NCBI GenBank assembly: GCA_030841765.1
Contig: JAUUSS010000049.1
Location: forward strand, 1 to 16,474
Length of the DNA: 16,474 bases
Direction of reading: 5' to 3'
From: Collinsella aerofaciens
GTDB taxonomy: Bacteria; Actinomycetota; Coriobacteriia; Coriobacteriales; Coriobacteriaceae
The stretch's first letter is position 1. Every line of letters begins with the position of its first letter. Shown here piece by piece: positions 1 to 6,890 of this stretch. Under the pieces are notes generated by a model, which searched no databases, had not been told where the DNA came from, and saw only the letters and a program-made list of their open reading frames with translations. Position numbers and translations under genes: made by a program.

Positions 1-98
1 AGCACATTAAGTGCTCTTCTTTGCGTGCGGAACTTGTAGCGAACAAAGCCAAGCCGACCGACCCTAAGGTTAACTTGACTGATGATAGCAAATACGAC
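1..98. other. Left-edge stretch, no confident gene
   Basis: No recognisable gene is seen. One plus-strand frame is open from the window edge to a TAA at 138-140 (about 45 codons, rich in Lys and Asp). It could be the C-terminus of a gene starting outside the window, but it runs through the hairpin at 99-133 and resembles no family I know. A second frame ends at TAG 37-39 after 12 codons. Bases 1-15 form a small hairpin (AGCAC/GTGCT). Confidence 0.25.
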
Positions 99-136
99 AA
101 GCGAGATGCCTGCGACTTGCATGCATCTCGCTTTAT
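99..136 (+). terminator. Hairpin terminator candidate
   Basis: AAGCGAGATGC (99-109) is exactly complementary to GCATCTCGCTT (123-133), an 11-bp stem with a 13-nt loop, followed by a short T-rich tail (TTTAT). This is typical of a rho-independent terminator on the plus strand, probably for a gene ending left of the window. Confidence 0.5.
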
Positions 137-170
137 CTAAATAACGTGGTTGGAACTCAACCTTTGTATG

Positions 171-197
171 AAACCCGTTCTAGCACGAACGGGTTTT
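171..197. terminator. Strong hairpin terminator, probably bidirectional
   Basis: AAACCCGTTC (171-180) and GAACGGGTTT (187-196) form a perfect 10-bp stem with a 6-nt loop. On the plus strand it ends in four T. On the minus strand it is followed by TTTCAT. Being about 95 nt beyond the guaB stop, it could end guaB transcription as well as rightward transcription from outside the window. Confidence 0.55.
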
Positions 198-201
198 CCA
201 A

Positions 202-279
202 GTGCCGCAGATTGCCGTGAAAGAGGAGCGACGCGTACTTTGGTACGCGAGCGACGGTTTGAACGGAAAGGTGCGGTGC
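202..279. repeat. Imperfect inverted repeat (REP-like)
   Basis: The stretch folds symmetrically about position 240.5. The centre is a perfect 7-bp stem (CGCGTAC 232-238 with GTACGCG 243-249, loop TTTG). The outer arms pair with about half to two thirds identity, the ends (GTGCCGCA / TGCGGTGC) best. It fills the space between the guaB stop and the hairpin at 171-196. It looks like a mobile or repetitive palindromic element, but its copy number cannot be judged from one window. Confidence 0.4.
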
Positions 280-292
280 TTGGGAAAGCCGC

Positions 293-1804
293 TTATCGAT
301 AGGAAACGCTCTGCTGGGAATCCTTGACGACAACATCGTGGGCGCCGCCTTCGACGATGGAGGTGGAGCTCACCAGGGTCAGGCGTGCCTTTTCCTGGAG
401 CTCGGGGATCGAGAGGGCACCGCAGTTGCACATCGTGGACTTAACCTTGTAAAGCGTGCCGCCCACGCCGTCCTTGAGGGAGCCGGCGTACGGGACGTAG
501 GAGTCGACGCCCTCGACGAAGCTGAGCTTCGCGGCGCCGCCCAGGTCGTAGCGCTGCCAGTTGCGGGCACGCGCGGAACCCTCGCCCCAGTACTCCTTCA
601 TGTACTGGCCGTTGACGTTGACGCGCTCGGTCGGGCTCTCGTCAAAGCGGGCGAAGTAGCGGCCCAGCATCATAAAGTCGGCGCCCATGGCAAGGGCGAG
701 CGTCATGTGGTAGTCGTAGACGATACCGCCGTCGGAGCACACGGGCACGTAGACGCCGGTCTCCTCATAGTACTCGTCGCGAGCACGGCAGACGTCGATC
801 AACGCGGTGGCCTGGCCGCGACCGATACCCTTGGTCTCGCGGGTAATGCAGATGGAACCGCCGCCGATACCGACCTTGATGAAGTCGGCACCGCAGTCGG
901 CCAGGAAGCGGAAGCCCTCGGCGTCGACAACGTTACCGGCACCGACCTTGACGTCCTCGCCGTAGTTGGCGCGAATCCACTCGATGGTGCGCTTCTGCCA
1001 CTCACTGAAGCCCTCGGAGGAGTCGATGCACAGGACATCGGCGCCAGCCTCGATGAGCAGCGGCACGCGCTCGGCATAGTCGCGGGTGTTAATACCGGCG
1101 CCGACCATATAGCGCTTGTCGTTATCGAGCAGCTCGTTGGGATTGGTCTTGTGGCTGTCGTAGTCCTTGCGGAAGACGATGCCCATGAGGTGATCGTTGT
1201 CGTCGACAATGGGCAGAGCGTTGAGCTTGTTGTCCCAGATGACGTCGTTGGCAACCTTGAGGCTGATGTTCTTGTCGCCCACGATGAGCTGCTCGCGCGG
1301 GGTCATGAACTCGGAGACCTTCTTCTGGTGGTCATCGCGGCTGGGGCGATAGTCACGGCTGGTGACGATGCCCAGGAGCTTGCCCTTGGGAGTGCCATCG
1401 TCGGTGACCGGCATGGTGGAGTGGCCGGTCTTCTCCTTGAGCTCGATGACCTGCTCCATGGTCATGTCGGGGGTCAGCGTGGAATCGGACTGAACGAAAC
1501 CAGCCTTGTGATCCTTAACGGCCTTAACCATAGCAGCCTCGGACTCAGGGGTCTGACAACCGTAAATGAAGGACAGGCCACCCTCGGTAGCGAGCGCGAC
1601 ACCCATGTCGACGCCCGAGACGGACTGCATAATGGCGGAAACCATGGGGATGTTCAGGGTGATTGCCGGCTTCTCACCGCGCTTGAAGCGGGTTAGCGGC
1701 GTCTTAAGAGAGACGTTGTTGGGGATGCACTGCGAGGACGAATAGCCAGGGACCAGCAGATACTCCGAAAACGTGTGGGACTCACCGGGAAAGAACGTAG
1801 CCAT
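293..1804 (-). CDS. guaB: IMP dehydrogenase
   Basis: Converts IMP to XMP with NAD+, the first committed step of GMP synthesis in the cytosol. The 503-aa protein has the full IMPDH layout: an N-terminal part of the (beta/alpha)8 barrel, two CBS (Bateman) domains at about residues 105-215, then the rest of the barrel. The catalytic loop is GIGGGSIC with Cys319, and the flap carries Arg418-Tyr419. The C-terminus keeps the substrate and monovalent-cation site region (STMCNCGAL at 456-464). Length, Cys319 and Arg418 coincide with the numbering of Tritrichomonas foetus IMPDH, so this belongs to that GGGSICITRE subclass and not to the common GPGSICTTR bacterial type. The ATG start is supported by an AAAAAGGAG ribosome site a few bases upstream. 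It stands alone, divergent from the regulator at 1989. Family identity is certain. Confidence 0.97.
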   Translation of the reverse strand: MATFFPGESHTFSEYLLVPGYSSSQCIPNNVSLKTPLTRFKRGEKPAITLNIPMVSAIMQSVSGVDMGVALATEGGLSFIYGCQTPESEAAMVKAVKDHKAGFVQSDSTLTPDMTMEQVIELKEKTGHSTMPVTDDGTPKGKLLGIVTSRDYRPSRDDHQKKVSEFMTPREQLIVGDKNISLKVANDVIWDNKLNALPIVDDNDHLMGIVFRKDYDSHKTNPNELLDNDKRYMVGAGINTRDYAERVPLLIEAGADVLCIDSSEGFSEWQKRTIEWIRANYGEDVKVGAGNVVDAEGFRFLADCGADFIKVGIGGGSICITRETKGIGRGQATALIDVCRARDEYYEETGVYVPVCSDGGIVYDYHMTLALAMGADFMMLGRYFARFDESPTERVNVNGQYMKEYWGEGSARARNWQRYDLGGAAKLSFVEGVDSYVPYAGSLKDGVGGTLYKVKSTMCNCGALSIPELQEKARLTLVSSTSIVEGGAHDVVVKDSQQSVSYR

Positions 1805-1854
1805 GTTTCTCCTTTTTCCATGCGACCGGTCGGCTGCAGGCCTCGTAGGACCCA

Positions 1855-1892
1855 GCCCAACCTTGGGCGCCCAATACTGGGGAAGTATCTTA
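1855..1892 (-). promoter_or_regulatory. guaB leader with alternating palindromic half-sites and possible -10
   Basis: Three half-sites alternate: GCCCAA (1855-1860), TTGGGC (1863-1868) and GCCCAA (1869-1874). The middle one can pair with either neighbour, and 1863-1874 is a perfect 12-bp palindrome. On the minus strand a TAAGAT (1892-1887) could be the guaB -10, with no good -35, putting the palindromes at the very start of the transcript. They could be an operator or a leader hairpin. Promoter assignment is weak. Confidence 0.35.
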
Positions 1893-1904
1893 ACGCACTT
1901 TGAC

Positions 1905-1913
1905 TGCTACAAT
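1905..1913 (+). promoter_or_regulatory. Extended -10 promoter candidate for the small regulator
   Basis: TGCTACAAT on the plus strand is an extended -10 (TG, one base, TACAAT). It lies about 75 nt upstream of the regulator's start codon. A TTGACT at 1900-1905 is too close to serve as its -35. The site faces the putative guaB promoter, so the two may overlap. Confidence 0.35.
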
Positions 1914-1988
1914 GCATGATTTAAGAAGAGCACACGAGGGTTTGACGCAGGCTTTGCGTTTGCCCAGCAAACACTTTAGCGGAGAGAC

Positions 1989-2345
1989 GTGGAGCGTATG
2001 AAGTACAAGACGACGGCAAAGTTGGTCATTCAAGCGTGCGACAAAGACCTGCCGGGCGTGTTTGGTCATGGCTGCGTCTTGCTGCTGCAGGGTATTGCCC
2101 GGGAGCACTCGCTCAACCGCGCCGCCAAAAGCATGGGCATGGCGTATTCCAAGGCATGGCGCATCGTAAACGAGGCCGAAGGCCAGCTGGGCTGCAAGCT
2201 CATCGAGCGCGACGGCGCCCGCGGATCCACGCTCACCCCCGCCGGCGAGCGAGCCATAGCGGTCTACGAGGAGCTGCAGACCGACATCAACAACGTCATC
2301 GCCACCAAAGCCAGCGACCTCATCGCCACCATCAACGCAGAGTAG
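1989..2345 (+). CDS. ModE/LysR-type winged-helix regulator (DNA-binding domain only)
   Basis: A 118-aa protein made almost entirely of a winged helix-turn-helix. The helix-turn-helix lies at about residues 40-62 (SLNRAAKSMGMAYSKAWRIV), followed by a wing (residues 74-83) ending in LTPAG, the pattern shared by the N-terminal domain of ModE and by LysR DNA-binding domains. ModE's C-terminal molybdate-binding (TOBE) domains are absent, so molybdate sensing cannot be assumed. The start is uncertain: GTG at 1989 sits 2 nt after GGAGAG, while ATG at 1998 has GGAG 3 nt upstream and GGAGAG 11 nt upstream. Either gives the same domain. It is divergent from guaB and convergent with the next gene, so it appears monocistronic. 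Its target is unknown; the shared intergenic region makes guaB or itself possible targets. Confidence 0.85.
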   Translation: MERMKYKTTAKLVIQACDKDLPGVFGHGCVLLLQGIAREHSLNRAAKSMGMAYSKAWRIVNEAEGQLGCKLIERDGARGSTLTPAGERAIAVYEELQTDINNVIATKASDLIATINAE

Positions 2346-2395
2346 TCCTTTTAGGCGGTTTTTAGCCCACAGCGCCCTCGGGTTGACGCTCGCGC

Positions 2396-2551
2396 CACAA
2401 AACGGGCCCATCTACTACGTTTAGTTGAATACCCACGACCATACCGGACATTATGAAAATAAAACCGCTGGTAAACAGCCTGGTAATTTTCAAAATAGGC
2501 GGGTATGGTCGACCCCTATTGCTTAAACGTAGTAAATAGGCCGTTTTCGTG
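2396..2551. repeat. 156-bp near-palindromic element (MITE-like or bidirectional terminator)
   Basis: The element lies between two convergent genes and is nearly symmetric about 2473. Exact pairings include TACTACGTTTA (2413-2423) with 2524-2534 and CGACCATACC (2436-2445) with 2502-2511. ATTATGAAAAT (2450-2460) pairs with 2486-2496 with one mismatch, and GCTG/CAGC form the innermost stem. The outer ends CAC...GTG also pair. It is more AT-rich than its surroundings and contains no gene. It could be a miniature inverted-repeat element or a large bidirectional terminator. No clear target-site duplication was seen. Confidence 0.7.
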
Positions 2552-2568
2552 ACACAGACCCCGATTAG

Positions 2569-3561
2569 CTACTTGCGAAGGGCGTTATCGAGAGTGGCAG
2601 CCACCTGCAGAGGGTCGTCGGTGCCGGCGAAGAGGCGGATGGCGCTCCCCCGCTTACCGCGCGGGGCCGAAAGGCGCGTTGCTGAGCCGCCGGCGGGCGA
2701 CGTGCGGAACTCCCCCGGCAATGTGTCGAACAGCTCACCAGCACTTCGCTCGATAAGGTCAAACTCAACTGCCGGGCCAAAGCCGTGCTCGAGGATTCCC
2801 GTTGCAACCGCATGGTCGGGATGCGAGGTCAGCCCGGGATAGCGCACGTTGCGTACCATCTCGTTGGCAGCCAGATACTCGGCCAGCGCACGGGCGCGAT
2901 CGAAGTGGGCCTGCATGCGAGCGTCGAGCGAAGACAGCCCCCGCTCCAGCATGCAAGCCTCATTAGCAGAAAGGTCGAGTGCAGACGCACCGCAATCCGC
3001 AAGAAGCGCATGCGCACACTCGGCGGCGGCATCCACGCGATGGCGCTTAAGCTGCGAGCGCGCCACCGAAGCGGCGACGAGCTTGCGCGGCGCAACGCCG
3101 GCACACACACGGTCGAGTGCCTCGAGCGACAGGACGGCACCCAAACGCAGCGGATCGCACCCAAAGACGCTTGCCACGGTGTTATCAACCACGAGCAACG
3201 CACGGGCCTCACGCGCCGCCCGACCCAGGGCACGAAGATCGGGCACACGCAGGCCAAACCCGCCGATGGAATTGACGAACCACCACAGGTGCGGCCCCTC
3301 GGCATCAAACGAAGCATCAAAGCCCTCGGACGCAGCAGCAAACGCCGCAGCCGCGGGCTCCCCCACCAGCGCAACATCGTAGCCATCAAAGCCGCAGGCA
3401 AACGCATCGGCAAAGTCGTCCGCAAAGGCCACCAAGCGATCGCCGGGCTGCACAATCCCCAGTATCGACAGCGCCGCCGGCACATGCGAGGCCGCAACAA
3501 GACGCGCCTCACGCGCACCAGCCCTTGCAGCCCAGGCCTCTTCTAACTGTTGCACGTCCAC
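2569..3561 (-). CDS. Cys/Met-metabolism PLP-fold protein, Schiff-base lysine apparently lost
   Basis: Resembles cystathionine gamma-synthase/lyase and O-acetylhomoserine sulfhydrylase enzymes (fold type I). Seen are the VDNT motif (cofactor Asp), the PLRLGA segment that follows it in the family, the LERGLSSLDARMQAH stretch, VRYPGLTSHPDH, and a C-terminal IRLFAGTDD that matches the usual VRLSVGIED. Where the family has SATK, with the lysine that binds PLP, this protein has ALDR, so the lysine is replaced by Arg. The SLGGVESL segment is also not recognisable. At about 330 aa it is shorter than the usual 380-400. It may be a pseudoenzyme or have altered chemistry. Start: GTG at 3559-3561 is preceded by AAGGGA. 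A TTG at 3586-3588 would add nine residues with no obvious ribosome site. It stands alone, convergent with the regulator. Confidence 0.75.
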   Translation of the reverse strand: MDVQQLEEAWAARAGAREARLVAASHVPAALSILGIVQPGDRLVAFADDFADAFACGFDGYDVALVGEPAAAAFAAASEGFDASFDAEGPHLWWFVNSIGGFGLRVPDLRALGRAAREARALLVVDNTVASVFGCDPLRLGAVLSLEALDRVCAGVAPRKLVAASVARSQLKRHRVDAAAECAHALLADCGASALDLSANEACMLERGLSSLDARMQAHFDRARALAEYLAANEMVRNVRYPGLTSHPDHAVATGILEHGFGPAVEFDLIERSAGELFDTLPGEFRTSPAGGSATRLSAPRGKRGSAIRLFAGTDDPLQVAATLDNALRK

Positions 3562-3643
3562 GCGACACCATCCCTTACATAAAACCAAACCAAGACTAGC
3601 CCACCCTGGTCGAGAAAACGTCAGCGCAAGCAGCGTCGAGCGG

Positions 3644-3667
3644 TCCGGCGTTCGTTAGAACGCCGGA
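3644..3667 (-). terminator. Hairpin after the pel operon
   Basis: TCCGGCGTTC (3644-3653) and GAACGCCGGA (3658-3667) form a perfect 10-bp GC-rich stem with a 4-nt loop, 6 nt after the stop of the last gene in the operon. No T tract follows on the minus strand, so it may stabilise the 3' end or need a factor to terminate. It marks the likely end of the eight-gene transcript. Confidence 0.5.
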
Positions 3668-3673
3668 ACAAAA

Positions 3674-4339
3674 TCACCCGTGATACTCGCCGTTGTATTG
3701 GATGAGCGTCAGGTCATCCACGCCATCGAGTGCGCGGATGGCATCGGCATAGGGCATATCCACACCGTCCGAGAACACCTCGACGGCCATCTCGACCTTG
3801 TCACCGCGCATGGTCTTGGACTTAACGGTGAACTTGGTGCGGCCAAAGGCACGCACGATATCGTCGCCGGTGGTCTGACCCGTGTAGTGGATGACCATCA
3901 TGTACACGCGCGCCTTGTCCTGGTGGCTCGCAAAGCCGGCGATCATGGCCACGATCACCACTGCCGTGAGCCCCACGAGCGCATACATGCCGGCACCCGC
4001 CGTAATGCCCGTGGTAATGGCCCAAAACAGGTACAGCAAGTCGAGAGGGTCCTTGACCGCTGTACGATAGCGGACGATGGACAGAGCACCGACCATACCG
4101 AGCGAGATGACAACGTTCGTCGAGATCGCGAGCGTGACCATGCAGGTAAGCACGCACATGCCCACAAGCGTCACAGCAAAGCTACGCGAATACACCACGC
4201 CGGTAAAAAAGCGCTTGTAGACGTAATAGATCAGGATGCCCATGGCGAGCGCCACGAACAGCGACAGGCCGATCTTGGCAGGGTCGACCTGGCCAAACGC
4301 CTCCAAAACGGAGTTCTTAAAATAGTCCCTGGTGCTCAT
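3674..4339 (-). CDS. DUF4956 integral membrane protein
   Basis: A 221-aa protein of the DUF4956 family, whose function is unknown. About four or five membrane segments lie at residues 23-41, 54-72, 78-95 and 100-136. A hallmark stretch SLGMVGALSIVRYR followed by DPLDLLYLFWAI (residues 79-109) is typical of the family. A soluble tail (about 140-221) has alternating strands and helices and is probably cytoplasmic. Genes of this family commonly sit beside VTC-type polyphosphate polymerases and CotH kinases, as here. It begins 3 nt after the polymerase stop codon and is the last gene of the operon. The ribosome site is poor (GAGGGG about 11 nt upstream), suggesting translational coupling. A role as membrane partner or channel for the polymerase is inference only. 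Confidence 0.9.
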   Translation of the reverse strand: MSTRDYFKNSVLEAFGQVDPAKIGLSLFVALAMGILIYYVYKRFFTGVVYSRSFAVTLVGMCVLTCMVTLAISTNVVISLGMVGALSIVRYRTAVKDPLDLLYLFWAITTGITAGAGMYALVGLTAVVIVAMIAGFASHQDKARVYMMVIHYTGQTTGDDIVRAFGRTKFTVKSKTMRGDKVEMAVEVFSDGVDMPYADAIRALDGVDDLTLIQYNGEYHG

Positions 4340-4342
4340 GGT

Positions 4343-5134
4343 CTAAATATCCCCTCGGTTCCCAAAATCCGATTCCCAGTAGTTAAATCCGCGCAGGTAG
4401 GCGGTCTTTTCGTAACACAGGCAGTACTTAGAGACCGCCGTAAGCTCGGCCGCGCCCGGCGGCACCAAATCGCGCACCAGCTGCGGGCAAAACTCCGTAA
4501 ACTTGACCTCCATCACCAGCTTGCCGGGCTCCAGGACCGGCAGCGCGGGCAGCGTCACGTCAAAGATATCGAAGCTTCCCACCGCGGCACGCACGTTACT
4601 ATCAAAGGTAATGCGCACGGTGCCCTCATCCATCACCCACGGCTCGCGCTCGTAGTCCACGATGGTCCGCGGGCGCATCATGTTGCAGATACACTCGATG
4701 TAGAACTCGCGACAGAGCGGATAGGGGCTCCTCAGCAAAAAGTCGTAGTCACCGGCCAGAATCTGCTCAAACTCGCCACGCGTGAGCGGCGCGTCCTCCT
4801 TGTAGATCCAGCTGCCGTACTTCTTTTTGCGCTCGAGCTTAATCACCTTGTCGCTGCCGTTATAGATGCGAACGCGATACTTTTTGCGCATGAGAATGCC
4901 GGCGTCTTTTTCCTCGTAGGCCGAGTTGCAGTAGTCGTCAAAATACAGGCTGCGAATGGTGTAGCCGCCCGCCCGCGCATGCTTGTCCAGCTTAAACACC
5001 GGCGCCATGCGACAGGCAAGCGCGGCGTGCTCGCCCTCGTTAATGAGATATTTGAGCTCGTGGCGGTAACGCTCCTGCGTGGCACGCACAGGCGGGGCCG
5101 CCAAGCGCTCAAGCAGCGCGCTAGCCCTCCTCAT
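4343..5134 (-). CDS. VTC-domain polyphosphate polymerase
   Basis: A 263-aa protein made of a single VTC tunnel domain, related to yeast Vtc4, which makes polyphosphate from ATP. The basic tunnel residues expected for the family are visible: HELK (25-28), TIRSLYFDD (59-67), YRVRIY (86-91), IKLERKKK (98-105), the RPR region (154-156), VRITFD (173-178), MEVKF (208-212, the metal-binding Glu) and SKYC (235-238). No membrane segment or SPX domain is present, so it is probably cytosolic and may be membrane-associated through the DUF4956 partner. The ATG overlaps the end of the CotH gene by 14 nt and has GGAGG 6 nt upstream inside that gene, so the two are coupled. Catalysis is not shown; some bacterial VTC proteins have no tested activity. 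What polyphosphate would do in a Pel operon is unknown. Confidence 0.92.
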   Translation of the reverse strand: MRRASALLERLAAPPVRATQERYRHELKYLINEGEHAALACRMAPVFKLDKHARAGGYTIRSLYFDDYCNSAYEEKDAGILMRKKYRVRIYNGSDKVIKLERKKKYGSWIYKEDAPLTRGEFEQILAGDYDFLLRSPYPLCREFYIECICNMMRPRTIVDYEREPWVMDEGTVRITFDSNVRAAVGSFDIFDVTLPALPVLEPGKLVMEVKFTEFCPQLVRDLVPPGAAELTAVSKYCLCYEKTAYLRGFNYWESDFGNRGDI

Positions 5135-6890
5135 ACGTATCCTCCACGACCTTACCGCCGTCTTGCACGTAAAAACACTTCATGCCGTAGTGCTTGCCAT
5201 CGTCGGTCACATAGTAGTCAAACGCATCTTGCGTAAAGCCGTCGGAGTTGGTGGCGCGCACGCGCACAAAATACTGGCCGGTATCGGGGGCATCGCACGT
5301 TACCTCCGGCAGCAGCACGTCCTCGGCCTTAAAGATCACGTCAGTAATGGCGTAATCGAGCGCAAGCTCTACGGTGTAGCGAATGTCGCGCGCCTCAAAG
5401 TCGTAGGACGCATCCCAGTTAATGCGCAGCTTGCCGTTATCAATCTGCGGCACACCGATGTAGAACGGCATGGGCTTTTTATAGCTCTCGCGGAAGCTCT
5501 TATAGTTCTCTTCGATCTCGGCCGGAATCGCCGCGGCGATCTGCTCGTATTGATCCTTGGTGACAGGCAGATTATCGATATCGGGCGAAGCAAAGACCAG
5601 GGATTCAGTCACCTCGCGGTAGTGCTTGATCATCTTGGTCAGGCGAGTCTCGGTCAAATACGAGCGCAAGTCCTTGACGGCACGGTCGAGTTCGCTGCGG
5701 AACGACTTGCTGCGCAACGCACGATTGAATAGCACGTTGCCCCAGTAGTTGCTTACGCCGCGCTCCCAGCTCGCATAATCCGAGAACCCCGTCAGGCTCA
5801 GCTCAAGCTTACGCAGCATGCCGTCGTTATCCCAATCCAGGATATACCAGACCTTGGAGTTAAGCGGGCTGTACAGATAGCAGTTACGGTTCTGCGTATC
5901 GCAGTTGCCCGTCAGGATCTGAAACGCCAACCAATAGACCAGGTTCTCGGTATCAAAGTAGGTGTCGAGCACGTCATCGATCTTTTGCGATTCGTCGTTG
6001 AGCGCATCGAGCATCTCGATGAGCTTGGTGTGGTCCGTATCGCCCTTAATCTCGAGCATGCCTTCAAAGCTCGCCTGGTTGTAGTCGGGATCATCGGCAA
6101 GCTTAATGGTGTCCTCGTAGCGATGGAAATCAAAGCTGTTCACCTTGTACAGGTGCCCGCTCTTATCCAGGCCATGTGCCTTAAGCGCCGTCTTGTTGAG
6201 CTGCTCCACCTGCGTAAACAGGCCGTAGTCCTCAAAGGTATCGTTGGACTTTTCGGTCTGGTCGCACACCCACAGATGCACAAACTGCGTGCGCAGGCCC
6301 ATCATCTGGGGAATCCCGCGGATAAGGTCATAGGCCATCTTGTTGCGAAAACGCATACCCTCGCCCATGTGCTTGTTGAGCGCAATCGCACGCTGCTGGC
6401 GCCAGGTACCTTTTCCTTTTTTGAGCTCCACCTTGTAATTCTTCTTCGTATAACCGCTCGACGTCTGGCCACGCACCTGCACGGTAGCATTGGGCGCTTC
6501 CTCGCCATAGCCAACCTCGCCGGCCACCGGGCCGTCTTCGTCGCCCGCCTGCAAAAGCCCCATTACCTGATAGCGCGTCACGCCCATGTCGGCATAGTCA
6601 TACACCGAGTACGTATTGATCTCGGCCCAGCTGTGGTCGGTGTTCTCGGAGCTGTTGCCGCGCGAGACCGTCAGGTACATGGTCACAATGCCCGAGTCGT
6701 CGTAGACCTCGTACAGCTCGTCCTTATCGCGAAGGTGCTTGGACTGGTCGGAAGACTCAGCCTTTTTAATCTTGTCCTGTTTTTTGACCTTTTTAGTCGA
6801 GGATTCGTCCTGAGACGAGCAGCCCGAAAGCAACAGCGCGCCGGCAGCCGCCTCGATCAGGCAGCGGCGAGACATCAACTTATCGATCAT
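5121..6890 (-). CDS. CotH-kinase family lipoprotein
   Basis: A 589-aa exported protein. The N-terminus has a hydrophobic stretch ending in the lipobox LLSGC (Cys24), and SRRCLI just before it also resembles a twin-arginine signal. A Lys/Ser/Asp-rich linker follows. The CotH domain starts near residue 120: VQVRGQTSSG (about 137-146, the RGxxS region), FRNKMAYDL (about 181-189), YGLFTQVEQL (about 222-231) and DWDND (352-356, matching the family's metal-binding DxD). The C-terminal 110 residues look like a fibronectin-type beta domain. CotH of Bacillus spores phosphorylates protein; relatives are thought to modify surface proteins or glycans. The start is ATG 6888-6890 because GGGGAGG lies 5 nt upstream and the lipoprotein signal begins there. 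The longer frame, opening at 7046, would lie inside pelG. It overlaps pelG by 11 nt. Confidence 0.92.
   Translation of the reverse strand: MIDKLMSRRCLIEAAAGALLLSGCSSQDESSTKKVKKQDKIKKAESSDQSKHLRDKDELYEVYDDSGIVTMYLTVSRGNSSENTDHSWAEINTYSVYDYADMGVTRYQVMGLLQAGDEDGPVAGEVGYGEEAPNATVQVRGQTSSGYTKKNYKVELKKGKGTWRQQRAIALNKHMGEGMRFRNKMAYDLIRGIPQMMGLRTQFVHLWVCDQTEKSNDTFEDYGLFTQVEQLNKTALKAHGLDKSGHLYKVNSFDFHRYEDTIKLADDPDYNQASFEGMLEIKGDTDHTKLIEMLDALNDESQKIDDVLDTYFDTENLVYWLAFQILTGNCDTQNRNCYLYSPLNSKVWYILDWDNDGMLRKLELSLTGFSDYASWERGVSNYWGNVLFNRALRSKSFRSELDRAVKDLRSYLTETRLTKMIKHYREVTESLVFASPDIDNLPVTKDQYEQIAAAIPAEIEENYKSFRESYKKPMPFYIGVPQIDNGKLRINWDASYDFEARDIRYTVELALDYAITDVIFKAEDVLLPEVTCDAPDTGQYFVRVRATNSDGFTQDAFDYYVTDDGKHYGMKCFYVQDGGKVVEDTYEEG

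Noticed and set aside
3..140. Left-edge open frame as a confident partial gene
   Set aside because: Only 45 codons, no family resemblance, and it overlaps a hairpin that looks like a terminator.
338..1696. 452-codon open frame on the plus strand
   Set aside because: It is the antisense shadow of guaB: low-complexity Ala/Gly/Val/Asp composition and no family resemblance.
1989..2345. Full molybdate regulator ModE
   Set aside because: Only the DNA-binding domain is present; no molybdate-binding domains and no mod transport genes nearby.
1890..2411. 173-codon minus-strand open frame over the small regulator
   Set aside because: The plus strand encodes a recognisable winged helix in the same place; the minus frame is a shadow and would run into the guaB promoter region.
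3680..5236. 518-codon plus-strand open frame
   Set aside because: It lies opposite the DUF4956 and VTC genes, is rich in His/Arg/Ala, and matches nothing; the minus-strand genes carry clear family motifs.
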